Shown: one piece after another, positions 46,528 through 56,614 of the stretch
Position numbering within the stretch: the first letter of the stretch is position 1
How the letters are laid out: every line of letters starts with the position of its first letter
Source of the DNA: Colwellia sp. 75C3
GTDB taxonomy: Bacteria; Pseudomonadota; Gammaproteobacteria; Enterobacterales; Alteromonadaceae
Assembly (NCBI RefSeq): GCF_002836255.1
Contig: NZ_PJAU01000033.1
Span: forward strand, 248,001 to 312,000
Reading direction: 5' to 3'
DNA length: 64,000 bases
Made by a program: the position numbers and the translations under genes
Notes under the pieces: model-generated
Told to the model about the DNA's origin: nothing
Databases searched by the model: none
Seen by the model: the letters and a program-made list of their open reading frames with translations, nothing else

Positions 46528-49500
46528 ATGAAACATTCTGTCAGTAAAACGTTACTTGGCTTAGCTATTTTTGGTGCCTTTGCATCAAATAATGCTAACG
46601 CGAGTGATTGTGGTAGCACTACCGCATCGAGCGGTGCATTAACGGTAGGCCAAACTGAGTGTATCTCAGGTAATGGTTTATATTATTATATTGATGTTGA
46701 AGGTGATAACACTGCACTTGAAATTCAAACCTCTGGTGGCACAGGTGAAGCAGATATTTTAGTTAATACTGCTTCTTGGGCAACTGATTCTAGTTATACG
46801 CAAAGAACTAATAACTCTGGTACGGAAGAAACACTTGCTGTTACAGCTAACGCTGGGCGTTTATATGTTAGTGTTTTTGGTATTCACCAAGGGGTTACGC
46901 TAGATGTTATAGGCACTACTGATACTGGAGGTGGTGATACAACACCTACACCCACTATGTGTGGTACAAACACATTATCTGGTTATGAGTTAACCTTAAA
47001 TTCACAAGAATGTATTTCAGGTAATGGTCAGTATTACTATATTGACGTTGAAGCTGATAATACCCCATTAATTATCGAAACTAAAAACGGCTCAGGTCAG
47101 GCTGACGTGTATGTTAACACCGGAAATTGGGCTACTCGAAGTGATAATATTGCTTCTGCGGTCAGTGAAGGTACTGATGAAACATTGAAAATAACAGCCA
47201 ATGCAGGTCGTTTATATATCAGCATCTTTGGTCTTAATGATGAAGTGAGCTTCAAAGTTAGCGCTGATGACGGTACTCCACCAATAGTTACAAATCCAAA
47301 TATTCCAACACTGCCGTCTAACCCTGGTTTGTGTGGTACTGAAACACCTGAAGAAGGTAGATTGACCTTTAACCAAGTGGAATGTGTTAATTCTTCATCT
47401 TATACCATTTATGTTCCTGCTGATGATATTGACATAACAGTATCAACCGGTGGCGGAACGGGTGAATTTGATTTACTAGTAAGCCAACAAGGTTGGGCTA
47501 CTTCTAACAGTTATGACCATAAATCTAGTAATGTAGGTACGTCAGAGTCGATTACTTTTACAGCGAAAGAAGGTTGGTTATATTTAGCGTTAGATGCTGA
47601 TACCCAGACATCATCAGAAGTAAGCTTATTAGTAGCAATTGATCCTGCTGATTTGCCTAGTACTAATCCTGGTACCTGTGGAACTATCGATGAGGATGCT
47701 TTCCCTACGGATGCTACACGTTTTACTGGTTTAAATGGATCTGATTTAGTTACCCGTATTGCCCTGTCACATCCACAAAATATTAGCCCTATTTATAATA
47801 TTAGTGGCGCTGATGCGACACAAATATACTCAGAAGCGAACATGATTGCGATTGCCAATGCAATTAACGCTCGTGCACCAGGTTATTCAGGTGATGATAG
47901 GCTAGATTGTAAGTTTGATGCTGATACAACCTCTGGTTTAGAGTCATTATTTTACTTCTTACGTGGTTCATTCTATGTATCGTTTGCCCATCCTGATGAT
48001 GTTCCTGTTTATAGTGATGCAGTAAAAGCAAACATTAAAACAGCATTACGTACTTTCTTTAATAACAGTAGTAGTTGGATTGCCAGTGAAGCAAACGGCA
48101 GTGTTTTAAAAGAAGCATTAATCACTGTAGATTCTGCAGGTTTAGGTGCTGACTTTAACGATGTGACTATTCGTGTATTAACGGATTACAATATTGATTG
48201 GCAGAATAGCTTTAATATGAATGCTGCAGCGAACAGTGTTTTCACTACATTATTCCGTGCGCAATGGGATGAAGCAATGAAAGCAGTATTTATTGCAGAT
48301 GATAGTATTTTAGATGCTCTAAATAACTTTCAAAATACCCATCGTGATTTAATTGGTACTGATGCTGAATATGTATTACTCAATGCCGTTAATGAAATGT
48401 CACGCCTGTACCATATAGACGCTTTATTTCCACGCGTTAAAGTATTGGTTAAAAGAGTTTTAAATAGCACGAGTAAGACTGATAATACCAAAGCGTTATG
48501 GATTAAAGCAGCAAGTATGTCTGATTACTACGATCGAGCTGATTGTGGTTATTACGATATTTGTGGTTTTGCCTACACCTTAGAAGCTGAGACATTAGCA
48601 TTTAACTATAAATGTTCTGATACTTTAAAGATTCGCGCACAGCAAATGTATAACGACCAAGCTGCATGGATTTGTCAAGTATTGGGCAACCAAGAGACAA
48701 ACTTCCATTCAATCTTAGGTAGTGGTTACCAACCTGTTGCGGACGATAATAATGCCGCGTTACAGTTAGTTATTTTCAACTCACCTGAAGAATATAAAAC
48801 GTATGCAGGTCAATTCTTCAACATGGACACTAATAACGGTGGCATGTATTTAGAAGGTTCGCCAATTAATGCAAAAAATCAAGCGCGCTTTATTGCTTAT
48901 GAAGCAGATTGGATGCAACCTAATTTCCATGTATGGAACTTACAACACGAATACGTACATTATTTAGATGGTCGTTTCGATTTGTATGGTGATTTCCAAC
49001 TAGGTATGACAGTTGATAGTGTTTGGTGGTCAGAAGGTTTAGGCGAATACATTTCTTATGGCGACGGTTACGAACGTGCTATTACTGTCGGTAAAGCTCA
49101 AGACGTTGCATTATCTGAAGTATTTAAGAATAACTATAATTCGGGTCAAACACGTGTTTATCAGTGGGGTTATTTAGCCGTCCGTTTCATGTTTGAAAAT
49201 CATAAAAATGACGTTAATCAAATATTAAACCTAACGCGTACAGGTCAATACCCGGAATACCAAACCTTTATGAATAATATTGGTACTTCGTACGATGTAG
49301 AATTTAACAATTGGTTAGTAAATGGCGTAGTTTTAGGCGATAGTAATATCGTTGAAATTGGTCCGAACGATACTGATTCAGCAAGTTCAGGTACTGCCGG
49401 TAACTGGGCAGGTGAACCAGTTACAATCAGCACTGACTTCTCTCCATGTATTGTTGATATTCCAGCCAATGCTCACGATAAAGATAACAATAACCTAGTT

Positions 49501-49794
49501 GCAAACCAAATAGTTGAATGTGTTAACTCATCAAGCGGTGGGGCATCATTCATTATTCGTAACGAGGGTGCTTTAGCTACTCGTTTTGAATTAAGAACTA
49601 CGGGCGGTTGGGGCAATGCAGACATTATGTTTAAAGCAGGTGGCTGGCCAACAGCGCAAGATAACAACGGTTATGCCAATGGTGACGGAAACTGGGATAG
49701 TTTAGTTATTGAATTAAACCCTGACGCTTACTGGCACTACATTACCCTAGACGGTGAATTTGGTGGCGTGAAAGTAACTATTAATAAGTTATAG
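46528..49794 (+). CDS. secreted M9-family (Vibrio-type) collagenase
   Basis: A signal peptide (about 1-25, ending NANA-SDCG) is followed by three homologous beta-rich repeats of about 100 residues, each opening with Cys-Gly (DCGS, MCGT, LCGT) and holding one more Cys (ECIS or ECVN). An M9 activator part and the catalytic domain follow: zinc motif HEYVH at 807-811 with the third ligand and support in WWSEGLGEYISYG. A similar PPC-like domain closes the chain. M9 enzymes cut triple-helical collagen outside the cell. GGGAAATCTA places the start at ATG 46528 rather than 46516. Three N-terminal copies of the C-terminal-type domain are unusual and may aid binding to substrate or surface. Confidence 0.92.
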   Translation: MKHSVSKTLLGLAIFGAFASNNANASDCGSTTASSGALTVGQTECISGNGLYYYIDVEGDNTALEIQTSGGTGEADILVNTASWATDSSYTQRTNNSGTEETLAVTANAGRLYVSVFGIHQGVTLDVIGTTDTGGGDTTPTPTMCGTNTLSGYELTLNSQECISGNGQYYYIDVEADNTPLIIETKNGSGQADVYVNTGNWATRSDNIASAVSEGTDETLKITANAGRLYISIFGLNDEVSFKVSADDGTPPIVTNPNIPTLPSNPGLCGTETPEEGRLTFNQVECVNSSSYTIYVPADDIDITVSTGGGTGEFDLLVSQQGWATSNSYDHKSSNVGTSESITFTAKEGWLYLALDADTQTSSEVSLLVAIDPADLPSTNPGTCGTIDEDAFPTDATRFTGLNGSDLVTRIALSHPQNISPIYNISGADATQIYSEANMIAIANAINARAPGYSGDDRLDCKFDADTTSGLESLFYFLRGSFYVSFAHPDDVPVYSDAVKANIKTALRTFFNNSSSWIASEANGSVLKEALITVDSAGLGADFNDVTIRVLTDYNIDWQNSFNMNAAANSVFTTLFRAQWDEAMKAVFIADDSILDALNNFQNTHRDLIGTDAEYVLLNAVNEMSRLYHIDALFPRVKVLVKRVLNSTSKTDNTKALWIKAASMSDYYDRADCGYYDICGFAYTLEAETLAFNYKCSDTLKIRAQQMYNDQAAWICQVLGNQETNFHSILGSGYQPVADDNNAALQLVIFNSPEEYKTYAGQFFNMDTNNGGMYLEGSPINAKNQARFIAYEADWMQPNFHVWNLQHEYVHYLDGRFDLYGDFQLGMTVDSVWWSEGLGEYISYGDGYERAITVGKAQDVALSEVFKNNYNSGQTRVYQWGYLAVRFMFENHKNDVNQILNLTRTGQYPEYQTFMNNIGTSYDVEFNNWLVNGVVLGDSNIVEIGPNDTDSASSGTAGNWAGEPVTISTDFSPCIVDIPANAHDKDNNNLVANQIVECVNSSSGGASFIIRNEGALATRFELRTTGGWGNADIMFKAGGWPTAQDNNGYANGDGNWDSLVIELNPDAYWHYITLDGEFGGVKVTINKL

Positions 49795-49829
49795 TTATTA
49801 AGGCTTAATACGTTAGTTAACAGTAAAAT

Positions 49830-49864
49830 AAAGCCCAGTGTAATAAAATACACTGGGCTTTTTA
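49830..49864 (+). terminator. terminator of the collagenase gene
   Basis: AAAGCCCAGTGTA (49830-49842) and TACACTGGGCTTT (49849-49861) form a perfect 13-bp stem with a 6-base loop, followed by T residues. Confidence 0.9.
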
Positions 49865-49885
49865 TTGATTATGCCGTAAAAAATA

Positions 49886-50647
49886 TTACCGTTTGTTCGG
49901 CATTAACGACCTTGGGTTTTTTAGCCTTTCTTTAACCGCACGCCAATGTGTTTTAGGTATTTTAGGTGCTAGTTGTAATAAGTGCTGGTAATCATGTTCG
50001 GTTAAAGTCACTTCGCCACCATGCGCTAAAATTAGGCTTTGTGGCTTTAATGTGATTATTTTATGCAGTGAGGCACGGTAACGATTGGGATAAAAAATAG
50101 GGAAAGGTGGAATGTATTTATTTTTCACTTTAACCATTAAATCAGCAACGTATACTTTATTGCTAGGTAAGTGATGTAACGATAAATCTCTATCGGTATG
50201 ACCTTGAGTGGCTAAAGCAACCCACTCAGAAAACCCCGGCAATTGTTCCCCATCATTAAGCTTATAATCTGCGTCTAACTGACTAGAGTACCAAAAATTA
50301 AGGCGAGGCTTTTTCATACGTTTTGCTACCCACTTAGCTAAAAATATGTCGGTAAGGTGCATGAGTCGCCCCTCTAACCCTGAATACCATTGCCCACTGA
50401 CATTGGCGGTAGCAATTTTACAGCCGGTTATTTTACGCAATGTATTAGCCGCACCAGCATGATCTGGATGCATATGTGTGACCACAATTAGAGCTAAATC
50501 ACTGAACGGGCGTTGTAGAGTTTGGGTAATAAAGCGCTTTAACATAGTAACGTCTGAGCGACAGCAACCATCAAGCAATAACAGTTTATCAGGGTACTCT
50601 GCTAGCAAAATTGTTTGGATGTGTCCGTCTATGTGGTGTAGTTTCAT
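49886..50647 (-). CDS. MBL-fold metallo-hydrolase
   Basis: The metal-binding signature HMHPDH is near residue 58; further ligands are H in TQGHTDRD near 150, D in VYVADLMV near 169 and H in LILAHGGE near 216. This is a complete two-metal site. At 253 residues without a signal peptide, the protein is cytoplasmic. The family covers glyoxalase II, lactonases and thioesterases among others; substrate cannot be assigned. It converges on the collagenase gene and diverges from the HDOD gene. Confidence 0.88.
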   Translation of the reverse strand: MKLHHIDGHIQTILLAEYPDKLLLLDGCCRSDVTMLKRFITQTLQRPFSDLALIVVTHMHPDHAGAANTLRKITGCKIATANVSGQWYSGLEGRLMHLTDIFLAKWVAKRMKKPRLNFWYSSQLDADYKLNDGEQLPGFSEWVALATQGHTDRDLSLHHLPSNKVYVADLMVKVKNKYIPPFPIFYPNRYRASLHKIITLKPQSLILAHGGEVTLTEHDYQHLLQLAPKIPKTHWRAVKERLKNPRSLMPNKR

Positions 50648-50834
50648 AATGATAGAGCAGTTCAGTGAAAATTAAATAATCATCTTATACAGTAAAAGAA
50701 AAAGCTTACGGGTGCACTACTATAATCAATTATGACTAACATCATAAATAATTATAGTAGTTTTATAGGCTAACCTTAAAAGAGTGCACTTATTGTAAAT
50801 TGTGACGACAAAGGTTTTCTAGGGAAATATTTAT

Positions 50835-51926
50835 ATGTTTAAAACTATGTTGAAGCACATTTTTCCCAGTATTAAGGCTAATAAAAAGCCGAATTACTTA
50901 TATTTCGAAAAAGATACAGAGCCAGAAGAAGTACAGCAACAGACATTTGAAAGGGTTCGGACACCGGCCAAGCCGCTATCTTTGGCAAGTGTTGAAGAAA
51001 GACATCAGCAGGAATTCTATGACTTTTTATTTGGCCAATCACCAGCGACAACACAACATGATGAGCTATCACACTATGTTGCTGACAAGATCGAAGCGGT
51101 GTTGCGAAAACCTGATACGATAATAGAAGCAATGCCGGTATTACCTGCCTCGCTTAGTAAGGTCATTGAGCAACTAAGTGACAATAACTTTGATACTGAT
51201 GCATTGCTTACTTTGATTAAGCAAGAGCCCTCTATTGCCGCTAAAGTAATTGAACTCGCTAACTCCTCCTTTTATAACCATACAGATAAAGAAATAGCGG
51301 ATCTTAAATCAGCTTTTATGTTATTGGGTAGCAATGGACTTATAGAAGGTGTGATCAATGGCTTTGTGAGTAAATTGACTCCTCAATCACCAATATACTT
51401 TAAGCAATATGGTAATAAGATTTGGCATCATAGTTTGACCACCGGTGTTATTTCTAAAGAATTAATAAATAAATCGCCTTATAAAGACGAAGCCGCTCAA
51501 GGGTATCTTATCGGCCTTATTTGTAATTTGGGGGATATGATTATTTACCAGTTATTGATGGAGGCTTTTTCTTTTATCCATCCTGATTGTCAGCCTAACT
51601 CCTATGCCTTTAAAGAATTAATGCAGCAAAAGTCCAAACATTTAACATTTCATATAGCGAAAAATTGGCAGTTCCCTCAGTCAATTTTAGACGCATTAGC
51701 GTTACAAGTTAAAATAACCAACGCTTCGATGTTACCCACGGTTTTCAGCAAACGACCAATAGCTTGTTATGTTTATGAAGGTAATATCATTAGTGAACTA
51801 ATGATGATGCTTGAACACAATGATAAAACCGAAGTCGAGATAAAAGAGGCGGCAGAAATATTACTTCATAGCGATGAAGCGAAGCAATATATAAAGGGGT
51901 TATTGGAAGAGAGGGATAATAAGTAG
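50835..51926 (+). CDS. HDOD-domain signalling protein
   Basis: An N-terminal variable region (1-90) precedes an HDOD domain at about 100-300: LPASLSKVIEQLSDNNFDTDALLTLIKQEPSIAAKVIELANSSFYN, split here over adjoining helices, and the HSLTTGVISKEL and GLICNLGDMIIYQLL segments. HDOD domains resemble HD phosphohydrolases but usually lack activity and act in regulation. An AGGG site precedes the ATG at 50835. No EAL or GGDEF domain is fused. It might act with the kinase downstream, but about 300 bases separate it from the next gene. Confidence 0.88.
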   Translation: MFKTMLKHIFPSIKANKKPNYLYFEKDTEPEEVQQQTFERVRTPAKPLSLASVEERHQQEFYDFLFGQSPATTQHDELSHYVADKIEAVLRKPDTIIEAMPVLPASLSKVIEQLSDNNFDTDALLTLIKQEPSIAAKVIELANSSFYNHTDKEIADLKSAFMLLGSNGLIEGVINGFVSKLTPQSPIYFKQYGNKIWHHSLTTGVISKELINKSPYKDEAAQGYLIGLICNLGDMIIYQLLMEAFSFIHPDCQPNSYAFKELMQQKSKHLTFHIAKNWQFPQSILDALALQVKITNASMLPTVFSKRPIACYVYEGNIISELMMMLEHNDKTEVEIKEAAEILLHSDEAKQYIKGLLEERDNK

Positions 51927-52222
51927 TACTGCCACTCCCTGCATCGTCTATTGGCGGAGTATTGTTTACACTGGTGGTAATTTCAACGAGGTCGGGCAAA
52001 CTATCTACTGGTTGCTCAGTGACAAGCGATGACAGAGTAGATGTACCTTCTTTATCTACATTGAACATTGGTTTGCGGTCGGTTACAGAGTTAAGAGTCG
52101 TTTGGCTTCTTAGGAGCATTTGAGTAAATAGCCATAAATAGGTTATCGATTCTATAAACCTTTGTATTTAAAAGACCCTATCACTAGAAAGTGTTCTAGA
52201 CTTGAAACAAACTACTTAAGAA

Positions 52223-53191
52223 ATGTTGAATATGAAATTACACTTTACTGTCATCATCTTATCCCTAATCTTCCTTAATGCTTGTTCAAAAGTAGAGCCT
52301 CCACCGCTTATTAAAATTGCAACTAACCCGTGGCCAGGCTACGAATTTTTACATTTGGCGGAAAAAAATGGTTATTTCGAACAGGTCGGTTTAAACATAG
52401 AGTTAGTAGAATTAGGCTCCTTGTCAGATGCACAAACCACGTATGTTTCTGGTTATGTTGATGGTCTAACTTCCACATTGATCGAGGTCATACAAGCAGA
52501 GGCTTTAGGTGGGAAACCTCTGAAGGTCATTGCCTTTACAGATTACTCTAATGGTGGTGATGTCATCATAGGAAAAGGCGATATTAATGATATTATTTCG
52601 TTGAAAGGCAAACGTGTGGGTTGTGAAGTTTCTTCACTAGGTTTATTCATATTACAAAGAGCATTAGTTAAATATGGCTTAACATTAGACGATGTTGAGG
52701 TCGTTAATGTTGAACAGTCTGATGGGCTAAATGCATTTAAAAACGATCTAGTTGATGCCTTTGTTAGCTATCCCCCAATGTCATTAGACATTTTAAAGCA
52801 TCAAGAAAGTCAGGTTATATTCGACACCAGTGAAATACCGTATGAAGTGTTAGATACTATTTCCGTTTCTACAGACATATTGATTAAAGCGCCAAATTTT
52901 CAACGTAAATTTTTGCAAGCGTGGAAAATGGCGATCGACTTCACTGCTAAGTATCCAATTAAAGCGTATGAAATAATGGCAAAGCGAGAAGGCATTACTA
53001 GTCAAGAGTTTCAAGACGCGCTAGCAGGTATGGTGATACTAGACGAGGAGAAGCAAAAAATACTGTTTGCAGACAACAGCAAGCTTAATGCTATGGCTGA
53101 AACGGTTTGCGATGTTTTAATTGAAGCTAACGCTATTTTTAGAGACTGCCAAAACTTGCCTAATTTATTTATAACAGAACAAAGTAAATAA
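52223..53191 (+). CDS. NMT1/TauT-type solute-binding lipoprotein
   Basis: A lipoprotein signal with lipobox LNAC (Cys near residue 21) is followed by a type 2 periplasmic-binding fold of the nitrate/taurine/NMT1 group: IATNPWPGYEFLHLAEKNGYF at the start in two strands, GKRVGCEVSSLG and VSYPPMSLDIL. Binding proteins of this kind usually deliver substrates to ABC importers, but no permease or ATPase gene is near. Instead a hybrid histidine kinase starts 7 bases downstream. It therefore probably works as a ligand-binding sensor partner for that kinase, like TorT with TorS. ATG at 52223 or 52232 are both possible. Confidence 0.88.
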   Translation: MLNMKLHFTVIILSLIFLNACSKVEPPPLIKIATNPWPGYEFLHLAEKNGYFEQVGLNIELVELGSLSDAQTTYVSGYVDGLTSTLIEVIQAEALGGKPLKVIAFTDYSNGGDVIIGKGDINDIISLKGKRVGCEVSSLGLFILQRALVKYGLTLDDVEVVNVEQSDGLNAFKNDLVDAFVSYPPMSLDILKHQESQVIFDTSEIPYEVLDTISVSTDILIKAPNFQRKFLQAWKMAIDFTAKYPIKAYEIMAKREGITSQEFQDALAGMVILDEEKQKILFADNSKLNAMAETVCDVLIEANAIFRDCQNLPNLFITEQSK

Positions 53192-53198
53192 TCCTAAA

Positions 53199-56120
53199 AT
53201 GCTTAAACTTACTAAATTAACACCCTCATTGTCATTAAAACTTAACGGCCTAGTACTGTTTATTTGTTTGCTAGTCTTACTTGGGTTATCTGTTTATTTA
53301 ACAAATCTGTTCAATAAACAGATAGTCCAGAAAACACAAAGTAATACCAAGAACATCGTTGATACTCTAACCATAGCTGTACACAGTGGTATAAATACTA
53401 GAAATTTAACTCGAGTTGTGAGTACCTTAGTAGCGAATACCAACACTATACATTTGAGTATTATCAAAAATAATAACGGCGTGGTAATAGCAGATAATAA
53501 TCATAGTTTTATTGGTCAAAAAACAAAGGAAGTATTCACTACCGCAGAGCAACAACGACTCATTAAACATCGAGAAAACAACAATAGTAATATACAGAAT
53601 ATAACAAATGACCTTTTATTAGAGGTTGTTACCATTAACTTGATAGACACCAATATAATGAGGTTAAGACCCCATATAGTATTATTTAGTTATGACATTA
53701 AGCCTTTAAAAATTATTGCAAAAAATGAATTAAACGCCTTATTACTTATCTCATTTGGCGCAATATTAGTGATTATGTTATTGGTCAACTTGACTCACCG
53801 ATATGTATTATTGAAACCACTGAGTCTATTAATTACTACCATTAAGATGCAAAAGGACACCGATGGTATCTTATTGTCAAAACTAACAAGTAATGATGAG
53901 TTAGGTAAGCTGTCGGAAGAATACAATCAGCTTATTCAAATCAATACCCAAAAAGAGCAAGAATTAAAAGAGACGCTGAAATATGTAGATAGCATAACCG
54001 ATGCCGTTCCGGTTTCATTGGCCTATATTGACATAAATAAACAATATAAATTTGTTAATAAAAAATACAAGCGCTGGTTTAACGTATCAATTAATGATTT
54101 TTCTGCGGAAACACTCCCGATAAACTTGAAAAACGCAGTAAGTGAAATAATTCAATCCAATATTGAAAAAGCCCTTGCTGGGAATTTAATTGAATTTGAA
54201 TTCCGAGTACCTTTGTTTGATGGTTCTGAAAAGGATGTCGGTATAACTTTCACCCCGCATTTAAATGATGAGAGCCAAGTCCTTGGTTTTTTTGTCTGCA
54301 TTGACGATATGAGTAAAATAAAAGAATCTGAGCATCAACTAGAGGTATACGCGCAAGATATCGAATTTAAAAACTGGGCGTTAGAAGACGAAAAAGAAAA
54401 AGCCGAAGAAGCGAGTAAAATAAAGTCACAATTTTTAGCAAGTATGAGCCATGAGATCCGCACACCAATGAATGGCGTGATAGGTATGTTAGGTTTATTG
54501 TCGGGCGGTAAACTAACTGATGAGCAGCAACATCACGTAGATATTGCCCAAGGAAGTGCACATTCATTACTTACTTTAATTAACGATATTTTAGACTTTT
54601 CTAAAGTTGATGCCGGAAAAATGGAGCTAGAAGCTATTGATTTTGATTTACGTACCATGCTGGGTGAATTTACCCAGTCTATGGGGCTACAAGTTCAAGA
54701 GAAAGGCGTTGAACTGGTACTTGATATAAGCCAAGTCGATGAATCTCTGATTAAAGGCGACTCCAATAGGCTGAGGCAAATAATCACTAATATTGTCTCA
54801 AATGCTGCCAAGTTTACCAAAGAAGGTGAAGTTGTTATTCAGGTAGCATTAACTGATGCTTGTGACGGGAATTGTCGAGTAGATTTCCGCATCAGTGATA
54901 CTGGCATAGGCATACCTAAAAATAATTTATCGACACTATTTGATTCATTTAGCCAAGTTGACGCATCCACTACTCGCAAGTTTGGCGGTACAGGTTTAGG
55001 TTTAGCCATAGCGAAAAAATTATGTAACTTAATGGGAGGGGACATTGAGGTAACCAGTGTAGAAAATGAAGGTAGCCATTTTATCTTCCACGTTATGCTA
55101 CAAATAAGTCCAGCCTCTACAAAAATTATTCCACCGGTAACGTTAGCTGACGTGAACCTACTGGTCGTTGATGATAATACGAGTAATCGAGCAGCTATAG
55201 CCACGCAATTAACACATTGGGGAGCGAAAGTTCTCTCCGTAGCAGGGGCTAATGAAGCGATTCAAGCTTGTGAAGAACGTATTAAAAACAACGATGGTAG
55301 TTTATTTGATATGATTTTCATTGATATGGAAATGGACAATATTGATGGTATTAAATTAGGTAAAAAACTTAATTCTGATCCACGTTTTAAAACAGTCAAA
55401 CGAGTACTGATGACCCCTCTGAGTTACAGAGATGGGGCAAGCTGTATCACTGAACTCGGTTTTAGTGGTTACTTTGCAAAACCCGCTACAAGCTCAGATC
55501 TATTTTCAGCATTATCTCTTTTAAATAAAACGACAGTAACTCAAACGGATCAAAGTGTCGGTACAGACAAAGTACTCGCAATAACTGGAAATTCTTCGTC
55601 AGTACTAGAGAGTGAACCATCACAAAAATTAGGAGCTATAATCGAGTCTTCAGTATCCCGTGTTAGCTCTATTATCGACACTGCCAATAGCTGCGATTTG
55701 GAAAACTTACGTATTTTATTAGTTGAAGATAACAAAATAAATAGAATGGTCGCCAAAGGTATCCTTAATAAATTTGGCATTACCTCAATCGACTTTGCCT
55801 TTAATGGCTATGCTGCAATAGATTCGTTAAAAGAAAGCCAAAATAATCAGCCCTATTCCATTATTTTAATGGACTGCCAAATGCCTGAAATGGACGGTTA
55901 TGAGGCAAGTAGAAATATTCGCGCAGGCAATGCTGGAGAAAGTAATAGAGACTTGCCTATTATAGCAATGACTGCCAATGCTATGAGCGGTGATAAAGAA
56001 AAGTGTCTCTCTGCAGGCATGAGCGATTATTTGTCAAAACCGATAGATCCTGAACAATTTTTGCAGATGTTGAAACTATGGGGGCTAGACAAAAAAGAAG
56101 TTAATTCTTCTGTGGATTAG
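53199..56120 (+). CDS. hybrid sensor histidine kinase (sensor, HAMP, PAS, HisKA, HATPase, two receivers)
   Basis: TM1 (about 14-36) and TM2 (about 180-200) enclose a periplasmic sensor domain; HAMP and a PAS-like domain (about 265-380) follow. HisKA has H418 in SMSHEIRTPMN; the ATPase shows N box and GTGLGLAIAKKL. Two receivers close the chain: the first with D709 in IFIDMEMDNIDG, the second with D892 in ILMDCQMPEMDG. The first is more divergent. No Hpt domain is present, so a separate phosphotransfer protein is needed. The gene is tightly coupled to the upstream solute-binding lipoprotein, which probably presents ligand to the periplasmic domain. Confidence 0.93.
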   Translation: MLKLTKLTPSLSLKLNGLVLFICLLVLLGLSVYLTNLFNKQIVQKTQSNTKNIVDTLTIAVHSGINTRNLTRVVSTLVANTNTIHLSIIKNNNGVVIADNNHSFIGQKTKEVFTTAEQQRLIKHRENNNSNIQNITNDLLLEVVTINLIDTNIMRLRPHIVLFSYDIKPLKIIAKNELNALLLISFGAILVIMLLVNLTHRYVLLKPLSLLITTIKMQKDTDGILLSKLTSNDELGKLSEEYNQLIQINTQKEQELKETLKYVDSITDAVPVSLAYIDINKQYKFVNKKYKRWFNVSINDFSAETLPINLKNAVSEIIQSNIEKALAGNLIEFEFRVPLFDGSEKDVGITFTPHLNDESQVLGFFVCIDDMSKIKESEHQLEVYAQDIEFKNWALEDEKEKAEEASKIKSQFLASMSHEIRTPMNGVIGMLGLLSGGKLTDEQQHHVDIAQGSAHSLLTLINDILDFSKVDAGKMELEAIDFDLRTMLGEFTQSMGLQVQEKGVELVLDISQVDESLIKGDSNRLRQIITNIVSNAAKFTKEGEVVIQVALTDACDGNCRVDFRISDTGIGIPKNNLSTLFDSFSQVDASTTRKFGGTGLGLAIAKKLCNLMGGDIEVTSVENEGSHFIFHVMLQISPASTKIIPPVTLADVNLLVVDDNTSNRAAIATQLTHWGAKVLSVAGANEAIQACEERIKNNDGSLFDMIFIDMEMDNIDGIKLGKKLNSDPRFKTVKRVLMTPLSYRDGASCITELGFSGYFAKPATSSDLFSALSLLNKTTVTQTDQSVGTDKVLAITGNSSSVLESEPSQKLGAIIESSVSRVSSIIDTANSCDLENLRILLVEDNKINRMVAKGILNKFGITSIDFAFNGYAAIDSLKESQNNQPYSIILMDCQMPEMDGYEASRNIRAGNAGESNRDLPIIAMTANAMSGDKEKCLSAGMSDYLSKPIDPEQFLQMLKLWGLDKKEVNSSVD

Positions 56121-56145
56121 ATATTATTTAGGTTGAATATTACTC

Positions 56146-56411
56146 ATACCAAGTTGATTAAGTTCTTTCCCACTCAGCGAGAATTAAAAGGCTTAGAGGC
56201 AAGGCATTGATTGAAGATAATGGTTATTCCCTTATCAAAATCAATAACGCAGCATGTAAACCTTTTAAACTCGCCCTCTGGGAGCTTTCTCGATGTTCAC
56301 TAACATCGTTAAGTTTATTTGATTTAGAATGACTAAACCGAAACAAATTTGCCTTGTTATTGAACATCGAGCAGAGCTCTGAGTTGGGAAGAAATTTAAT
56401 CAAATAGGTAT
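56146..56411. mobile_element. MITE-like element with about 32-bp imperfect terminal inverted repeats
   Basis: The left end (56146-56177) begins ATACCAAGTTGATTAAG and ends CTCAG. The right end (56379-56411), read on the other strand, begins ATACCTATTTGATTAAA and also ends CTCAG; the middle TTCTT and CCCA parts match too. Between them are about 200 bases with internal hairpins (for example the CGATGTT-CACT-AACATCG arms) and no open frame. Size and structure fit a non-autonomous transposable element or a large palindromic repeat. No clear target duplication was seen. Confidence 0.7.
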
Positions 56412-56448
56412 CAGTTCTATTTTATTAAGCAGCAATGTTTTTTAGCAC

Positions 56449-56482
56449 AAAAAAACCACCCGTAGAATTTATACGGATGGTT
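56449..56482 (-). terminator. terminator of the RND efflux operon
   Basis: AACCACCCGTA (56454-56464) and TACGGATGGTT (56472-56482) form an 11-bp stem with one mismatch; on the minus strand a run of seven T residues follows. Confidence 0.8.
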
Positions 56483-56614
56483 ATTAAATTATTATTCACG
56501 TGTGTTGGTTAAATACCCCATGTCAGCGTTGTTTTCAATCCCTATAGCCAGCTATTGCTAATCGAACGCCTTTGCCTGATTTGTTTTTTTTGCAGAATAA
56601 GATGACAAACTTAA

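Noticed and set aside
51790..52119. 109-codon minus-strand frame overlapping the 3' end of the HDOD gene
   Set aside because: It has no ribosome site, overlaps a well supported gene, and shows no recognised domain. The part in the gap has somewhat protein-like composition but cannot be supported.
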